From Cymodocea nodosa (taxonomy: Eukaryota > Streptophyta > Magnoliopsida > Alismatales > Cymodoceaceae): DNA of 64,000 bases. The notes under the pieces were generated by a model, which saw only the letters and a program-made list of their open reading frames with translations, was not told the origin of the DNA and ran no database searches. Shown one piece after another: positions 12,443 through 24,397 of the stretch (positions are counted from its first letter, which is position 1; the number at the start of each line of letters is the position of its first letter). The position numbers were made by a program, and so were the translations under genes. The stretch spans positions 14,298,001 to 14,362,000 of the forward strand of contig CM072346.1 of the NCBI GenBank assembly GCA_036874045.1, in the 5' to 3' direction.

Positions 12443-12712
12443 TATTAAGTGTGAAAATTGTTAATTTTGATTAAAGAGTGTCTGATCAAACTGATGAGAA
12501 GTTTCGATTAAATCAATGATGAGTGTCGGTCGAATCAACGTAAAGTTTGGTTAAACTAATGATGAGTACTAGTCGAATCAAGGAAAAGTATCGATTAAAT
12601 CGATGATGAGTGACGATCGAGTTGATGAAGAGTATTTTGGTCTAATTAATAGAGAGTATTGGTAGTTTTGATAATTCCAATGAAGTGTTCACAACAAAAG
12701 AAAGTGGAGTCT
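12443..12712 (+). repeat. 5' LTR (recognisable part) of the decayed copia element
   Basis: Starts TATTAAGTGTGAA and shares, piece by piece, the order of motifs in the 3' LTR: GATTAAAGAGTGT, CAATGATGAGTGT, TTAAATCGATGATGAGT, GATGAAGAGTATTTTGGTCTAA and TTCCAATGAAGTGTTC. The match fades after about 12712, so the right edge of this LTR is not defined. The canonical TG start has become TA, as in the 3' copy. Confidence 0.7.
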
Positions 12713-14190
12713 ACAGTGAAAGCTTGCAATCATAACAAGACTGAGTAGCTCAATGTGTCATGAGAAGTTGAAGTTAAATATCTAAGATTTAATCCTAAAT
12801 GTAGATGTCCAAAGGAGAAATAATGGTGAAAATTCCACATCTACCTTGAGTGCAGAAAGTAAGGAAAAACAGAAACAAAGAAGACAAAACTCCTAGGAGA
12901 GATGCAAGTGGATTGATTGTCTTCAGTTAATTATAACCTAAATTTTACATTTATAAGTTGCAAACATACAGTATCTATTGTATTAAGTTGTATGAGTTAT
13001 TTTCGCAAAGAGTTTCATAATTGTATTCTTATGGACATTTCCTTATAAGTATTGGATGTTCCACTTTAGAAATTAGACCCTTGGAATTACTGGTATTAAG
13101 TCTGTTGTGCTATTAAAGTAATTGTAGAATTGACATGTAATACAAAATGATGCTTGAGAAGTGGGTGAACAATATAGGATCATCAATATGGAACCGTGGA
13201 ATCATCTAATCAATAATGGTCTTTGCTGGGATTGTTTAAAGAACACAAGATGTGAGTCTGATTTGAGTTTATATATATAACCAACAACCCTTTTTATCAC
13301 AGGTCCTATAAAGAGTGTTCACATTTCAAGGAATAAGGTCACTAGTAATGCAAAAGTGAATTCGAATCTTGTAGAAGTTCCTACACCTCCACTATTGAGA
13401 AATAACACCTAAGTCATTTCTTCTCCAAGCACCTTGAAGTGGATTCCTATATGAAGAAAGTAAATCACATAATCATGGAAGACATTTACTAGACTTTCTA
13501 CCAAAAAATTCATAAACAATTAAATGCACATTTTCAGCAACCCAAATGGTTGCAGATTAATAGACTGTTCGGCCACATGCTCCCTATTTCATTTCCACAA
13601 TAATACTAGTTATTATTTCCATCTGCTAACCTTTACTCATTTATTCCTCTTACAACATTTTCAATTAAATACAAATCAACCACACAATGAACAATAATTA
13701 TAACCCTATACTTGTAACAATTCAGTCACTAAACTTCACCGCTGCATCTAGCTACATCAACATGTAGTTGTATTACCAAAGCAATCAATGTTTCCTCCTT
13801 TATCTGCTATGTATCTAAACTTTATTTCTCAGCCTAATATTTTAAGAATCTACATCATACAATTATAAATAATTGTACATCAGGCCTACTATTTAGAATA
13901 AAAAAGTACATAATATTAATAGTTAAATAATGATTAATTACATAATATTTAGTTTATTATATGAGAATTAAGTCATTATATTATAATTGCATGATTATAT
14001 GATTTAATTAAAGAATTTGCATAATTTTTGGGAATTAGTGTTACTTAAGTATATTTTTGAACTATCGGTGAGTTATAAGCTTTTTAATTTCTTAAGTATC
14101 TAAAATGTCTGTTGTTTCGGAGAGTTGTATTTTATGTACTAGACAGTTTTATTTTAAATGCTTAAAGAGTATTTTATTATTGTTTTAAGG

Positions 14191-14460
14191 ACACGTGTCA
14201 CAATCTAAAAACATGACTTAAGTGAGTTTTCGATGGGTTAGATGCTAACTATCCGAAATGTGTCTAAGTATTGAATAATTATGTTTGCAAGTATCCAAAA
14301 TACTCTTTTACTATAAAAAAATAGTAAGACATGTGTCATGCATTGAAAATTTGACTTAAGTTATCTTTTGGAAGGTTAGGTGCTAACTATCCAAAATGCA
14401 TATAAGTATCGGATACTTATAATCGTAAGTAGTTGAAAAAAATCTTTTACCTTTAGAAAG
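14191..14460. repeat. Diverged tandem duplication, period about 138 bp
   Basis: Two adjacent copies share ACACGTGTCA/ACATGTGTCA, GACTTAAGT, TTAGGTGCTAACTATCC, AAATG and AAGTAT in the same order, starting at 14191 and 14329. They lie inside the copia element, outside its coding part. Confidence 0.6.
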
Positions 14461-17400
14461 TTGTTTTAAATTATTTATTGCACATGTTTTATATTATTAT
14501 ATTAAGTCTATTGAGTTAACAGTTAAGTCAATGAAGTAAGTCCATTGAGTTACACTAACTCCATAGACCAGTTATTTTCTAACATACCACTATTAGCAAT
14601 TGCAGAAATAAGAAATTCGAAGGAAAACCACAATTACACGTATCATGTAGGATTTAACTTATGGAATGAAGAAGAAATCACCATCGTTGATATGAATGAA
14701 GAAAATTCAACTGATCAATTAAGTAGAAGTAATTACTATTAAAAGAAATATAAAAAGAAGAGGAAAAAGATGAAAAAAGGGTGTGGAGAACCACGCGCTA
14801 ACTGCAGGAAGCATCGATAGTTCCCTGAAGCTCCACAGCACCACCACAATCACCAATCATTAGAGATCTATGAGGATACTTTTCAAATGTCAGGTCAATT
14901 CTGAACCAAACATGGTGATTGACAACCACTGTGAGGAGTGATCACGTCATAAGAAGTAAAGTCATTTTCACCTAGCACTAACTTATCTCTCAAGAGATTG
15001 TAAAGCTTCTAACATTGGTTTTGGGTTAATGCCAATATACTAAAGAGGAGATCAACTTACAAGTTTATATTTGCGATTCTATAGAGAGAGGAGGTGTGAC
15101 TGTAAGTGATTAAGTTTTCAGTGGTGTAATCACATTGCATGTAGTGACAGAAGTTCTTACTATCAAAAGAGAATTTTTATCTTTCACCTTTTGTTCATCT
15201 TCAAGAACATATCAAAACAAAAATACCAAAAACTAATTATCTGTGTTTGTAGTTAGTATTTATGTGTTGTATTGTTTGTTTTGTATCATGATTAATGTTA
15301 TTATTGTCAATATTGTGAATATTTTATGTTTAGTTGATTCAAAAAATAGAAAATAGTTTTATTGATTACTGAAATTGTTTCGCATAAAATACCTAAAATC
15401 TTAATGGTTACTGTTTGAAATATTTGAATATTAATGTTGATTAATGATAAACATCATATAAACTAATATTAAAAAACTTAATTGATGTTATTTACATACT
15501 GTGAAACTACCCAATGGATGATCAAATTCCTTTATGAATAACAACATTTAATTGAAAGTTACTAGGTAAGCTAATGGAATTAACTTAAGTTTACAAGGAT
15601 AGTTCGTTGAGTTAACTGTAACTCTACAAACTAAGTCCGTTGAATTAGTAGTAAATCAACGGAGTGCTTAATTTAACACATAAACCTGTTGCTATAAAAA
15701 TAAAAAAATAGTACAAATATATTTAACTCAATCTTTGTGGGATCAACTTGTACTTGTATATAAATATAATAGACACTGTGCACTTGTAGTTAAAATATAA
15801 ATTGAACTTAATAGCTAATTTATGTGAAAAATTGTTTATTTACTTCTAAAAGAAATTATTAATATAAGCATAAAAACAAACCAAATAAGTTTTCTCCAAA
15901 CACCTACAATCCAAAGCATTTTACCCATGTAACTACATATTGCACATTGTACATTATCCACATCATATACAACTATATACATAAGTGCCATACCATTCAT
16001 TGCATTCAACATAAACTTAATAAAAACTAGATTATCTACTATCCTACATGCAAACTACATTACCCTACTAACTACTTAACACAACTATTAAAACACACAC
16101 ACATACATACAAAATAGACAACATTTATATTATAAACATGATCATCTCCTTCTCCACATAATACTTGAAATTGCACAACTAATCTAGTGAAAGCACACCA
16201 GAGATGGTTCCAAACTCACTCCATGCATAGATTTTCAAGCTATCACCATTGTTGGCCTACAATATAGAGAGGAGGTCGTCGGACACACTTCATAAGAAAC
16301 ATTGGAAGTCCCTACTGAGAGTCCCTATTGTTGGAAATGTCACTTGGGTCTCCCTCACACGAGCTCCTTGCACCAAGGATCACCAAAGGAGAGGGAACTT
16401 CACAACCAACCTTAAGAACCTACAAACACAATAGTTTGCTCACCGTCCACACTTGAGTACAAGCCTCCTCCACACCTTGATCACGAAACCATTAAAGAAG
16501 GGAGCTCAAGAGTGAACTACAGACAGATGCCCTAGTTTGTGCAAAGAAATGTCAAACAAGCACAAAATAGAGAAGGTACCATCGATCATGCTAAGTGCTC
16601 AATATATAGTTTGGTAAAATTGTTGGATGCCCCTTCAAGTTGTTGGCAATTACTTCACTTGGGAAACTTGCAATTACACCCCTACAAAATATACTTAATA
16701 TAATACAATTAGAACAACAATAAGAAGAAATATAAGTAAAATGAAGCATTAAGTAAATTGTCAACTACTTTCAACTTCAAAGTTCATAAATAGTGGATTA
16801 ATTTGTGCATTCCTTAAAGTTTTAACATTAATTTCATACATACATATAATTTCATGATTACCATGTAATTTCCTTTAAAAATCATATCACTTGACATATT
16901 AAGCCCTAAAGTGCATGAATAATGACATGTGAAAAAAGCACAAATTAATCACTTACAAGAGATCTAAGTCCAAAGGAAAAAGGAGTAGAAAGAATGTTAC
17001 TTATTAGAATTATGGGAAGAATGGCCACTTTAGTGATCAATGCAAAGCTCCAAAATAAAAGGGAAAGGAGTCTGCTCAAGAAGATAATTCAACAAACTTT
17101 ACATCTAAGGATGTTTTAGATGTTTTGATGTGTTGTGTTGATGGCATAATCAAGTCCTAAATAATGAACTCTAAAGCATCATTTCACTCCACCAATAAAA
17201 GAGAACTATTGTAGAATTATATTATCATTGAGAAGAGAAAGATACACCTTGTTGATGACAACTACTTGGAGGTAGTTGAAATAGGAGATGTCAACATAAA
17301 GACCAACAACAATACAACGTAGAAATTAAAGGATGTCAATTTTTTTTTTGATCTAGCATAAAACTTAATTTCCATTGATCAACTAAACAATAAAGGTTGC

Positions 17401-20264
17401 ACCACTAGTTTTGGAAAAGGATAGAAAAAGGTAATAAAAAGGTCTTTAGTGATAGACAAAAGGAAGAAGAGGGAAATCCTTTATGTGACATCTAAACAGA
17501 GGGATGTTATTGTAACTATTGCAAAGAATCTAGATCAATGCAATGTATGGCATAGGAGAATGAGACATATGAGTGAAAATAGGTTGAAGCTTATGGCATT
17601 AAAGGGGAAGCTTCCAATACTAAAATCAATAGACATAGAATTCTATGAAAACTATGTGTATGGAAAGTAGAAGAGAGTGAACTTTTCAAAAATAGTGAGT
17701 GTGCCAAAAGTCAAGAAGCTAGAGCTAATCCACATAGATGTTTAGGGACCAACACCTATTAAATTTGTAGGAAGCTTAAGGTATTATGTTACACTTATAG
17801 ATAACTCTATTAAAAAAGTGATTTTATTTGTTGAAGAATAAATCTAAGATATATGCAACCTTTAAGTGGTAGACAATTGAGGCTGAAAATAAAATTAGTG
17901 AGAAAGTTAAGTATCTAAAGTTTGATAATGATGATGAATATCACAACTTAGATTTCAGAAATTACTATATTAAAATAGGGATTAAGATGATCAAGATAGT
18001 CTTAGGAAATCTAAAGCAAAATAAAGTAGTTGAAAGGATGAGTAAGAGTTTAAATGAAAGGAGCAAAAGTATGAGGCTTATGCAAGTTTGCTTAAGAAGT
18101 TTTAGACTAAGGCAATGAACACAGCTGCGTATAATAGAGATTTGTTAATGCCTCTAGATTTGAAGATTTTTGAAGAAGAGTGATCAGGAAGAGAAGCGGA
18201 TCTTTCTCACTTGAGGGTATTTGGATATGTTTCTTATGTACACATCAATGCTAATGCTAGGGACAAGTTGGATTCCAAAGTAAAAAAGTACTACTTTATT
18301 GGCTATGGACTATAGTAATTTGGTTATCATTTCTAGGATGACTAAAATAAGAAGATTCTAAGGGAGAGGAATGTCACTTTTAATAAGTTAATCTTGTATA
18401 AACACAAGAATATTGCTTAAAAACAACTATTGGACAACCAACCAAATGATAATGAAAGTGAAGCTTAGAATGACATAAGTGTAGAGCTTGATGACATTAA
18501 TAATAAATATGTTAGGAAGAAACAGATAAAGAATCTTGAAGGACAATAAGATATGAATGAGTTTGTCATACAATTAGGGAAGTCTTCTAGAGTGTCTAGG
18601 CCTCTATATAGATTTACACCATTTTACTATCTATTATTAATAGAGTGGTGAGCTAGAGAATTATAGTGATATCATTGTTAGTAAAGATTCTAAATAGTAG
18701 GAGTCTACAATGGAAGAAAAGATGAATTCTTTATTGAAGAATAAAACTTGAAGAATACAAAAGTTACTCAAAGAAAAAAAAATCTTACAAAATAAACAAG
18801 TGTATTAGTTCAAAAAGAAATCAAATGAATCTAAAAGGTACCGAGTCAAACTTGTGAAAAGGTTTCAACAACTCAAAGGAATTGACTATTCTAAGATATT
18901 CTCTCCTATTAGTAAAATAACAATAGTCAGGCTAGTGCTCAGTATGGTAACTATTAAAAATCTATTTCTAAAGTAGTTGGATGTTAAAATAGTCTTCTTA
19001 CATAGAGACTTAAAGGAGGACATTTATATAGAGCAACTTCAAGATTTTCAAGTGACAAACAAAGAGCAACTAGTGTACAAGCTATAAAAGAGCCTATATG
19101 GTTTAAAATAGGCACTTAGGCAGATAAAGAAATCAACAAATTTATTTGTGCTATAGGTTTCAAAAGGTGTGACATGGAATTCTACTACTATTACAAAGAT
19201 CTAATTAGGAGCTACATGATCTTGCTATTATATGTGGATGATATGCTTATTGCAAGGGCTAGCTTACAAAAGATTAATAAGTTAAATAAACTTATGTCCA
19301 AGGAATTTGACATAAAAGATTTGGGTGAAACTAAGTAGATTTTTGAAATGGAAATTCAGAAAAGTATTTCAAAGGGAACATTATTATTATCTCAAGAAAA
19401 ATATATCCAAAAGATATTGAAAATATTTAACAATGGAAGATACATGACCCAAAAGTATTCTCTTAAGAGGAGAAGGAAGAGATTGTAGACATACAATATA
19501 CTTTAGTTGTTGGAAACATTATGTATGCAATGGTATGTATAATATTTGATATTACTCATACAATGAGAGTGACCAACAAATTCATATCAAATCTAAGGAG
19601 ATAGCATTAGGAGGCAATGAAAGGGATTCTAAGATATCTAAACTAATCTATAAGTGTAGGTCTATGTTTCAAAAAGGGTGAAGTATTGCTGCAAGACTAT
19701 TGTGAAGTTGATCCATGTGGAGGTAAGTACAAGAGTAAGAACACAATAAGCTATATATTTTCTCTTGAAATAACTACAATCAATTGGTGTTCTAGGTTAG
19801 AGAAGAATGTAGCTCTTTCTTTTACAAAAGTAGAATATATGATAGTAGGAGTTGGTCTGGCTAAAGAACTTCTTGATGAGTTAGGGAAAGAACAAAGTGA
19901 TAGTATATTATTTTGTGTCAATCTAAGTATCATCTACCTTGCAAAGAATCCAATCTTTCATGTCAGGACTAAGCATATCAAGAGGAAATATGATTTCATC
20001 AAGGAATTAGCTGAAGATAGTACTTTATTTGTGTAGAAGATAGAAAGCACAAGAAATGTAGTAGACATGTTGACAAAGAGTATTACCACTTAGAAGCTAG
20101 AGCTATGTAGGACCCTAGTTAGCCTCTAAGGTATTTGAAGAGAGGAGGCCCTAAGTTAACTAAATTTTTCATTCAATTCAAGGTGATAATACAACTACAA
20201 TTACAAGGAATAAATATTTGTGCTAAACAACTAATGTTTAATTGTCAATCTTTAAGTGGGAGAT

Positions 20265-20830
20265 TATTAAGTGTGAAGTCCACTTGTTTTGATTGAGGAG
20301 TGTTAATCAAATCAATGAGAAGTTTTAGTTAAGTCGATGATAAGTGTTGTTCGAACTAATGAGAAGTTCGGTTAAATCGATGATAAGTAGTAGTCAAATT
20401 GATGAAGAGTATTTCGGTCTAACTAATGAAATGTTTCAGTCTAATCGATGGAGTGCTTTAGTCTAACTGATGGAGAGCATTAGTAATTCCAATAGTTCCA
20501 GTGAAGTGTTCTTGTTTTGGGAAGTGGAGCCCAAAATGAATGTTAGGTGTTTCTCGATAGTGTATTTATGATGGGTGTGCCAGAATTGCAGGATACTTTT
20601 GTAATTGTATGTAAAGGATCGTAACCCTAATTTTATACCCTATGTAAGGGTTGTAACATAACTATCTATATGTGTGATGAGCATTGAATGGTGAAAGCTA
20701 ACACGGCCATGGATGTAGGTATCGTCGGACCACATAAAAATTCATGTGTGCTTAATTCTTCATTTTCTTCACTCTTCCACTATCTTAATCATGTGAGGGA
20801 CACTCTTGAGTGTGAGTGTAGAAGGTACCG
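20265..20830 (+). repeat. 3' LTR of the decayed copia element (right end uncertain)
   Basis: Begins TATTAAGTGTGAAG directly after the polypurine tract and matches the 5' LTR for about 250 bases. The remainder includes an AATTTTATACCC box near 20630. I could not fix the right end or a target-site duplication by eye. Confidence 0.65.
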
Positions 20831-20910
20831 TTGATAATCCTCCCAATGGGCAAAGCAACGGGAAAACCCTTAACCTCATCAAATCCCTCGACCACAACCC
20901 TCCCTTGTTG

Positions 20911-21270
20911 CAAGCTCTATCAACCGTGTCGCAACAAGGAAGCTATTTGTGAAGCTCTACAAGCGGCCATTGATCGACCCTCACTTCCATCAACCAACCC
21001 TTGCTGCCGCTGCTGCTGCTTGCAAGCTCTGTCGCACCATTCCAATCTCCAGAAAGCATTGCAGGGAAGCTCCGCAAGCAATCGCTGAAAGGCACTTGCT
21101 TCCATCGATCAACTCTTGCTTCTACCATTGATCGACCCTTGCCTCCACTCGCAAGCTCTATTGCTCCATTTCAATCTCTACAAGGCATTACAAGGAAGCT
21201 ATACTGTAAAGCTCTACAGGCAACCCTTGCTTCTGCAATCTCTACACGTCCATTTCAACCATCGATTGAC
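20911..21270 (+). repeat. Three-copy tandem repeat, unit about 112-129 bp
   Basis: Three imperfect copies start at CAAGCTCTATC (20911), CAAGCTCTGTC (21023) and CAAGCTCTATT (21152). Each continues with a CACCATTCCAATCTC-like piece, AAGCATT or AGGCATT, AGGAAGCT, a GCTCTACAAGC-like piece and ATTGATCGACCC. Overlapping frames of up to 147 codons run through the array (for example 21001-21444), but they change frame between copies and show no domain, so they look like a by-product of the low stop content. Confidence 0.75.
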
Positions 21271-21449
21271 CAATTATTAGGTGAGCTTTTCCCCTCCTCC
21301 TTCCTCTATTCCTCACTGCGGGCTCTCCTACTATACCTTTATTGCCTTTGTGATTTTTTTGTTCTACCACTTCACTCTTCCCTAGGACCCCATTTCTTTT
21401 TCTATTACATGAACACCCATCGATCTTTTTGTTTTATGTGCTAGGATAG

Positions 21450-24280
21450 TTGAAATATATGGTCAAGAAAATGTGGTAGATCTATGCTAAGATAGAGATC
21501 TGTGCACCATCCACTGGCTAGATCAAAGTAACCTCACTATGTTTTGCATGTGACTTGAAATGAAGAATACCATGTGATTTGATTATTTATATGACTTTAG
21601 ATGAATTAATTGAAGTAGCATGTATATTTGAATGCAAATATACATCAAAAGCCATTGTGTGTTAGCATGAAACTCCTACATTAACCAAGTCCGAAAATTA
21701 TATTTGAATGTACATGACAAAGGCTCCCACATATGATAGACTTCTATAGCCCATCGGTCATACCAAAATTTAACAGAAGAGTATTTACCTATGATAAAAT
21801 GATGTTGGGAAGAAAAGAAATGGTTAAAAGTCAATAACTTATTTCTAGAAAGGTGAAGGGGTATAATTCTTTCCAATATCAAGCTCATACTTACTGTGAA
21901 TAATCTTTATTATTCAAGAAACACTGTAAAAAAGTTTAGTCCATAAAACATTGCCTTCAGATCTCTCCTTCCTTGGACACTTACATAGGTAAGAACTATT
22001 AATAGTGTCGGTTGTTAGGTTATTGGATATTTAATTAATTCAATACTATATAAATATATAATTTGTCACATGAATCAACGTAGTTTCATGCAATTTTGTA
22101 AGTTATCGAGAAGGAAAAAAAATATTGCAAGATAGTAAAAAATATAAATATCAAAGAAAAACTTATAATTTTTCTTGTTGCAGTTGATCAAAATTAATAA
22201 TAAAGTATTATAAGAGAACCTTTCGTCAATCTGCATATACAATTAGCACTTGCTTTAATGAAATAATTCAATTACATTATATAGTTTTAGTTAAGTTTTC
22301 GTCATTAATGCCAAGTTAGATTCAAAATGATTCAAATATTTTCTTATACTTTAAAATAACATTTTATTTATATTACATTCTCTTTTAATTCATTCATAGT
22401 ATTTGTTATAAGATTGTCGCTAACTAAATCTTTTTACTTAAATTTATATTGATGTTATTGATGATATACATGTTAAGGTAATAATTTTTTGACAAGAAAA
22501 TGTAAGATTCAAAATAGGAAATTACAATCGACACAAAATATGTTCGTCAATTATAATTTCAATATGAAAATTATTTATGTAATTAGTGGATGAAAATAAT
22601 CAACTACAAATATACAAGTTATTCAAAATGTATCTTCTCGTTCAAATAATCTTCAAGTCCCACTAGGTATGTCATAAATGATATTAATGCAAATTACTTC
22701 ATATTTAGTTGTATTTAAAAGTAATTATTAGAAATTTTATATATGTAAGTTTTATCTAATAAATGTAGGTTTTCCAAATTGATTGAAATTTATTTTTCTA
22801 TTTCGATGTATTCATTATCATTTGTCAAAGTACAATAAAAATAAATTTCTTACTAGTACAATGAAAAATTTTAATTACAGACATTTACAATTAAAAATAG
22901 TAATAGAACATATATTTGAAATGATAAAACATTGATTTATAATATCATAGTATATATGTCGTTTCTATTTGACATACAAGTAAAAATTGTTTTAGCATAT
23001 TTTTTATTTTATAATTTCATAAGAAAAATGAACAAAGAAAATTTACTTGAAAATCTTGCAAATAAATTAGTAAAAGCTAATGATGATGAATTTGTTGAAT
23101 CTTCTATCGTCATTGAAGAGGAAAAAACATGTTATAGTAATACTTTAAGTATTGAATAAAAAAAGAGAGCAGTTGATCAAACGTTTGAACAAATTGTGTT
23201 ATTTATGTAATACAAAAATAATATGTAGTATGAATAATGTTGTGTTGGTACAAAAAAGATGTTATGTTATAACAAACAATGTTATTAGTATTTTGTACTA
23301 TTTATCAACATGTTATGTTTTTATTTTATGAAATCTTATTTTGTTCTATAATCAATTTAGAAAAAATAATGTACTTCAAATATATTATTTTTTAAATTTT
23401 TATCTAATTTATTACTTATTTTCAAATAAAGGTATTATATTTTTAATTTCTATCATTTCTTGTAAGATACTTTGAATTGAATTTCTCGTCATTTTCTTCT
23501 AATATATAAACACCGCTACATTCTTGTGATGTCATATTATTCTTATTTTACGTCATTTCTGGACTTTTTCATCATTTCTTTTTCAAAAATTGTTCTTACA
23601 TTTGGTGTTAGATCTTTGACATTTATGAATATTTTTATCACTAGTAGAATACATGTAAAGAATAATGGAAAACACTTCTAGTAACGACATTAGGAACAAC
23701 ACGTTTTGGTCGAATTATTAATCATAATATCGCTTCAATGTTTTGTGAGATCAATTTTGAAATATTGATAGATTTCAAAGATAAATGAATTTATGTAAAT
23801 TCTTCTATTCAAATAGATATTTCTTAGTACGGGTTTAATTTTGGTATTTTAAGAGAAGATCAAAGGATAAAATCTCAGTCGTCCAATGATAACACCTATA
23901 ACTCAATATTGAATATTTTCTCTTTTTTATTTTACTTCTATTTGTATGCAATAGAAAGAAGAAAAAAAAAGTCAAAAAAATTAGAAAACAAAAGGTAAAA
24001 AAATGTTATTTATAGTTGTCATGGAAAGTTAAAATTTTGAAATAAAAATAAATTATAAATTTTACTTTTAAAATAAAATACTAATAAAAATACATAAATG
24101 AAATACAAATGTATAAACTATCAGTATTAAATTTTATTTTTCTTTATTAAAATTATATTACTTTTTAGATTTTTATGTGACTTTTTAAAAGATGGAAGAG
24201 CAAAAATTATAAAAACCTCAATATTTATAAAATAAAATAAAATTACTTTCAATTTTATAAAAACATATTTATTTAAAACT
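21450..24280. other. Very AT-rich intergenic DNA
   Basis: About 2.8 kb of AT-rich sequence with no supported gene. The short frames present (21676-21888 minus, 22932-23159 plus) have no recognisable features. It ends abruptly at the GC-rich first exon of the MOS4-like gene. Confidence 0.5.
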
Positions 24281-24397
24281 TTCCTCTGCACGCTCTGGTT
24301 GTGTGCCATGGAACGTCATCCCTCCTCCACCCTATTCTGAAGCTGTAGACCTTCCCTTCCTCCTTCACCGGTGGAAGCACACGTTGGGTGGTGAGTC

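Larger units (their letters stand above)
12443..20830 (+). mobile_element. Old full-length-like Ty1/copia retrotransposon, heavily decayed
   Basis: Two related LTR sequences bracket a degenerate copia gag-pol. In order on plus: a gag zinc-knuckle remnant near 17005-17045 (GKNGHFSDQCKAPK, with upstream Cys codons changed to Tyr); the integrase zinc region with HRRMRHMSENRLK near 17550 and ELIHIDV near 17725; the integrase C-terminal piece HLRVFGYVSYVHI near 18205-18250 and YYFIGYG near 18290; reverse transcriptase from about 18835 (YRVKLVKRF, GIDYSKIFSP, a degenerate LDVK box, KSLYGLK, and YVDDM near 19235); RNase H from about 19690 (SFTKVEYM, HVRTKHIKRKYDFIKE); and a polypurine tract AAGTGGGAG at 20254-20262. 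Dozens of stops and several frameshifts make it dead. The stretch 13.3-16.9 kb shows no coding match and may hold nested insertions. Confidence 0.85.

Noticed and set aside
11959..12474. 171-codon plus-strand frame resembling a small secreted protein
   Set aside because: No recognisable domain or cysteine pattern, and its 3' end lies inside the copia LTR that starts at 12443.
21001..21444. 147-codon frame in the three-copy repeat
   Set aside because: The frame differs between repeat copies and other frames are equally open, so it reflects low stop content, not a conserved protein.
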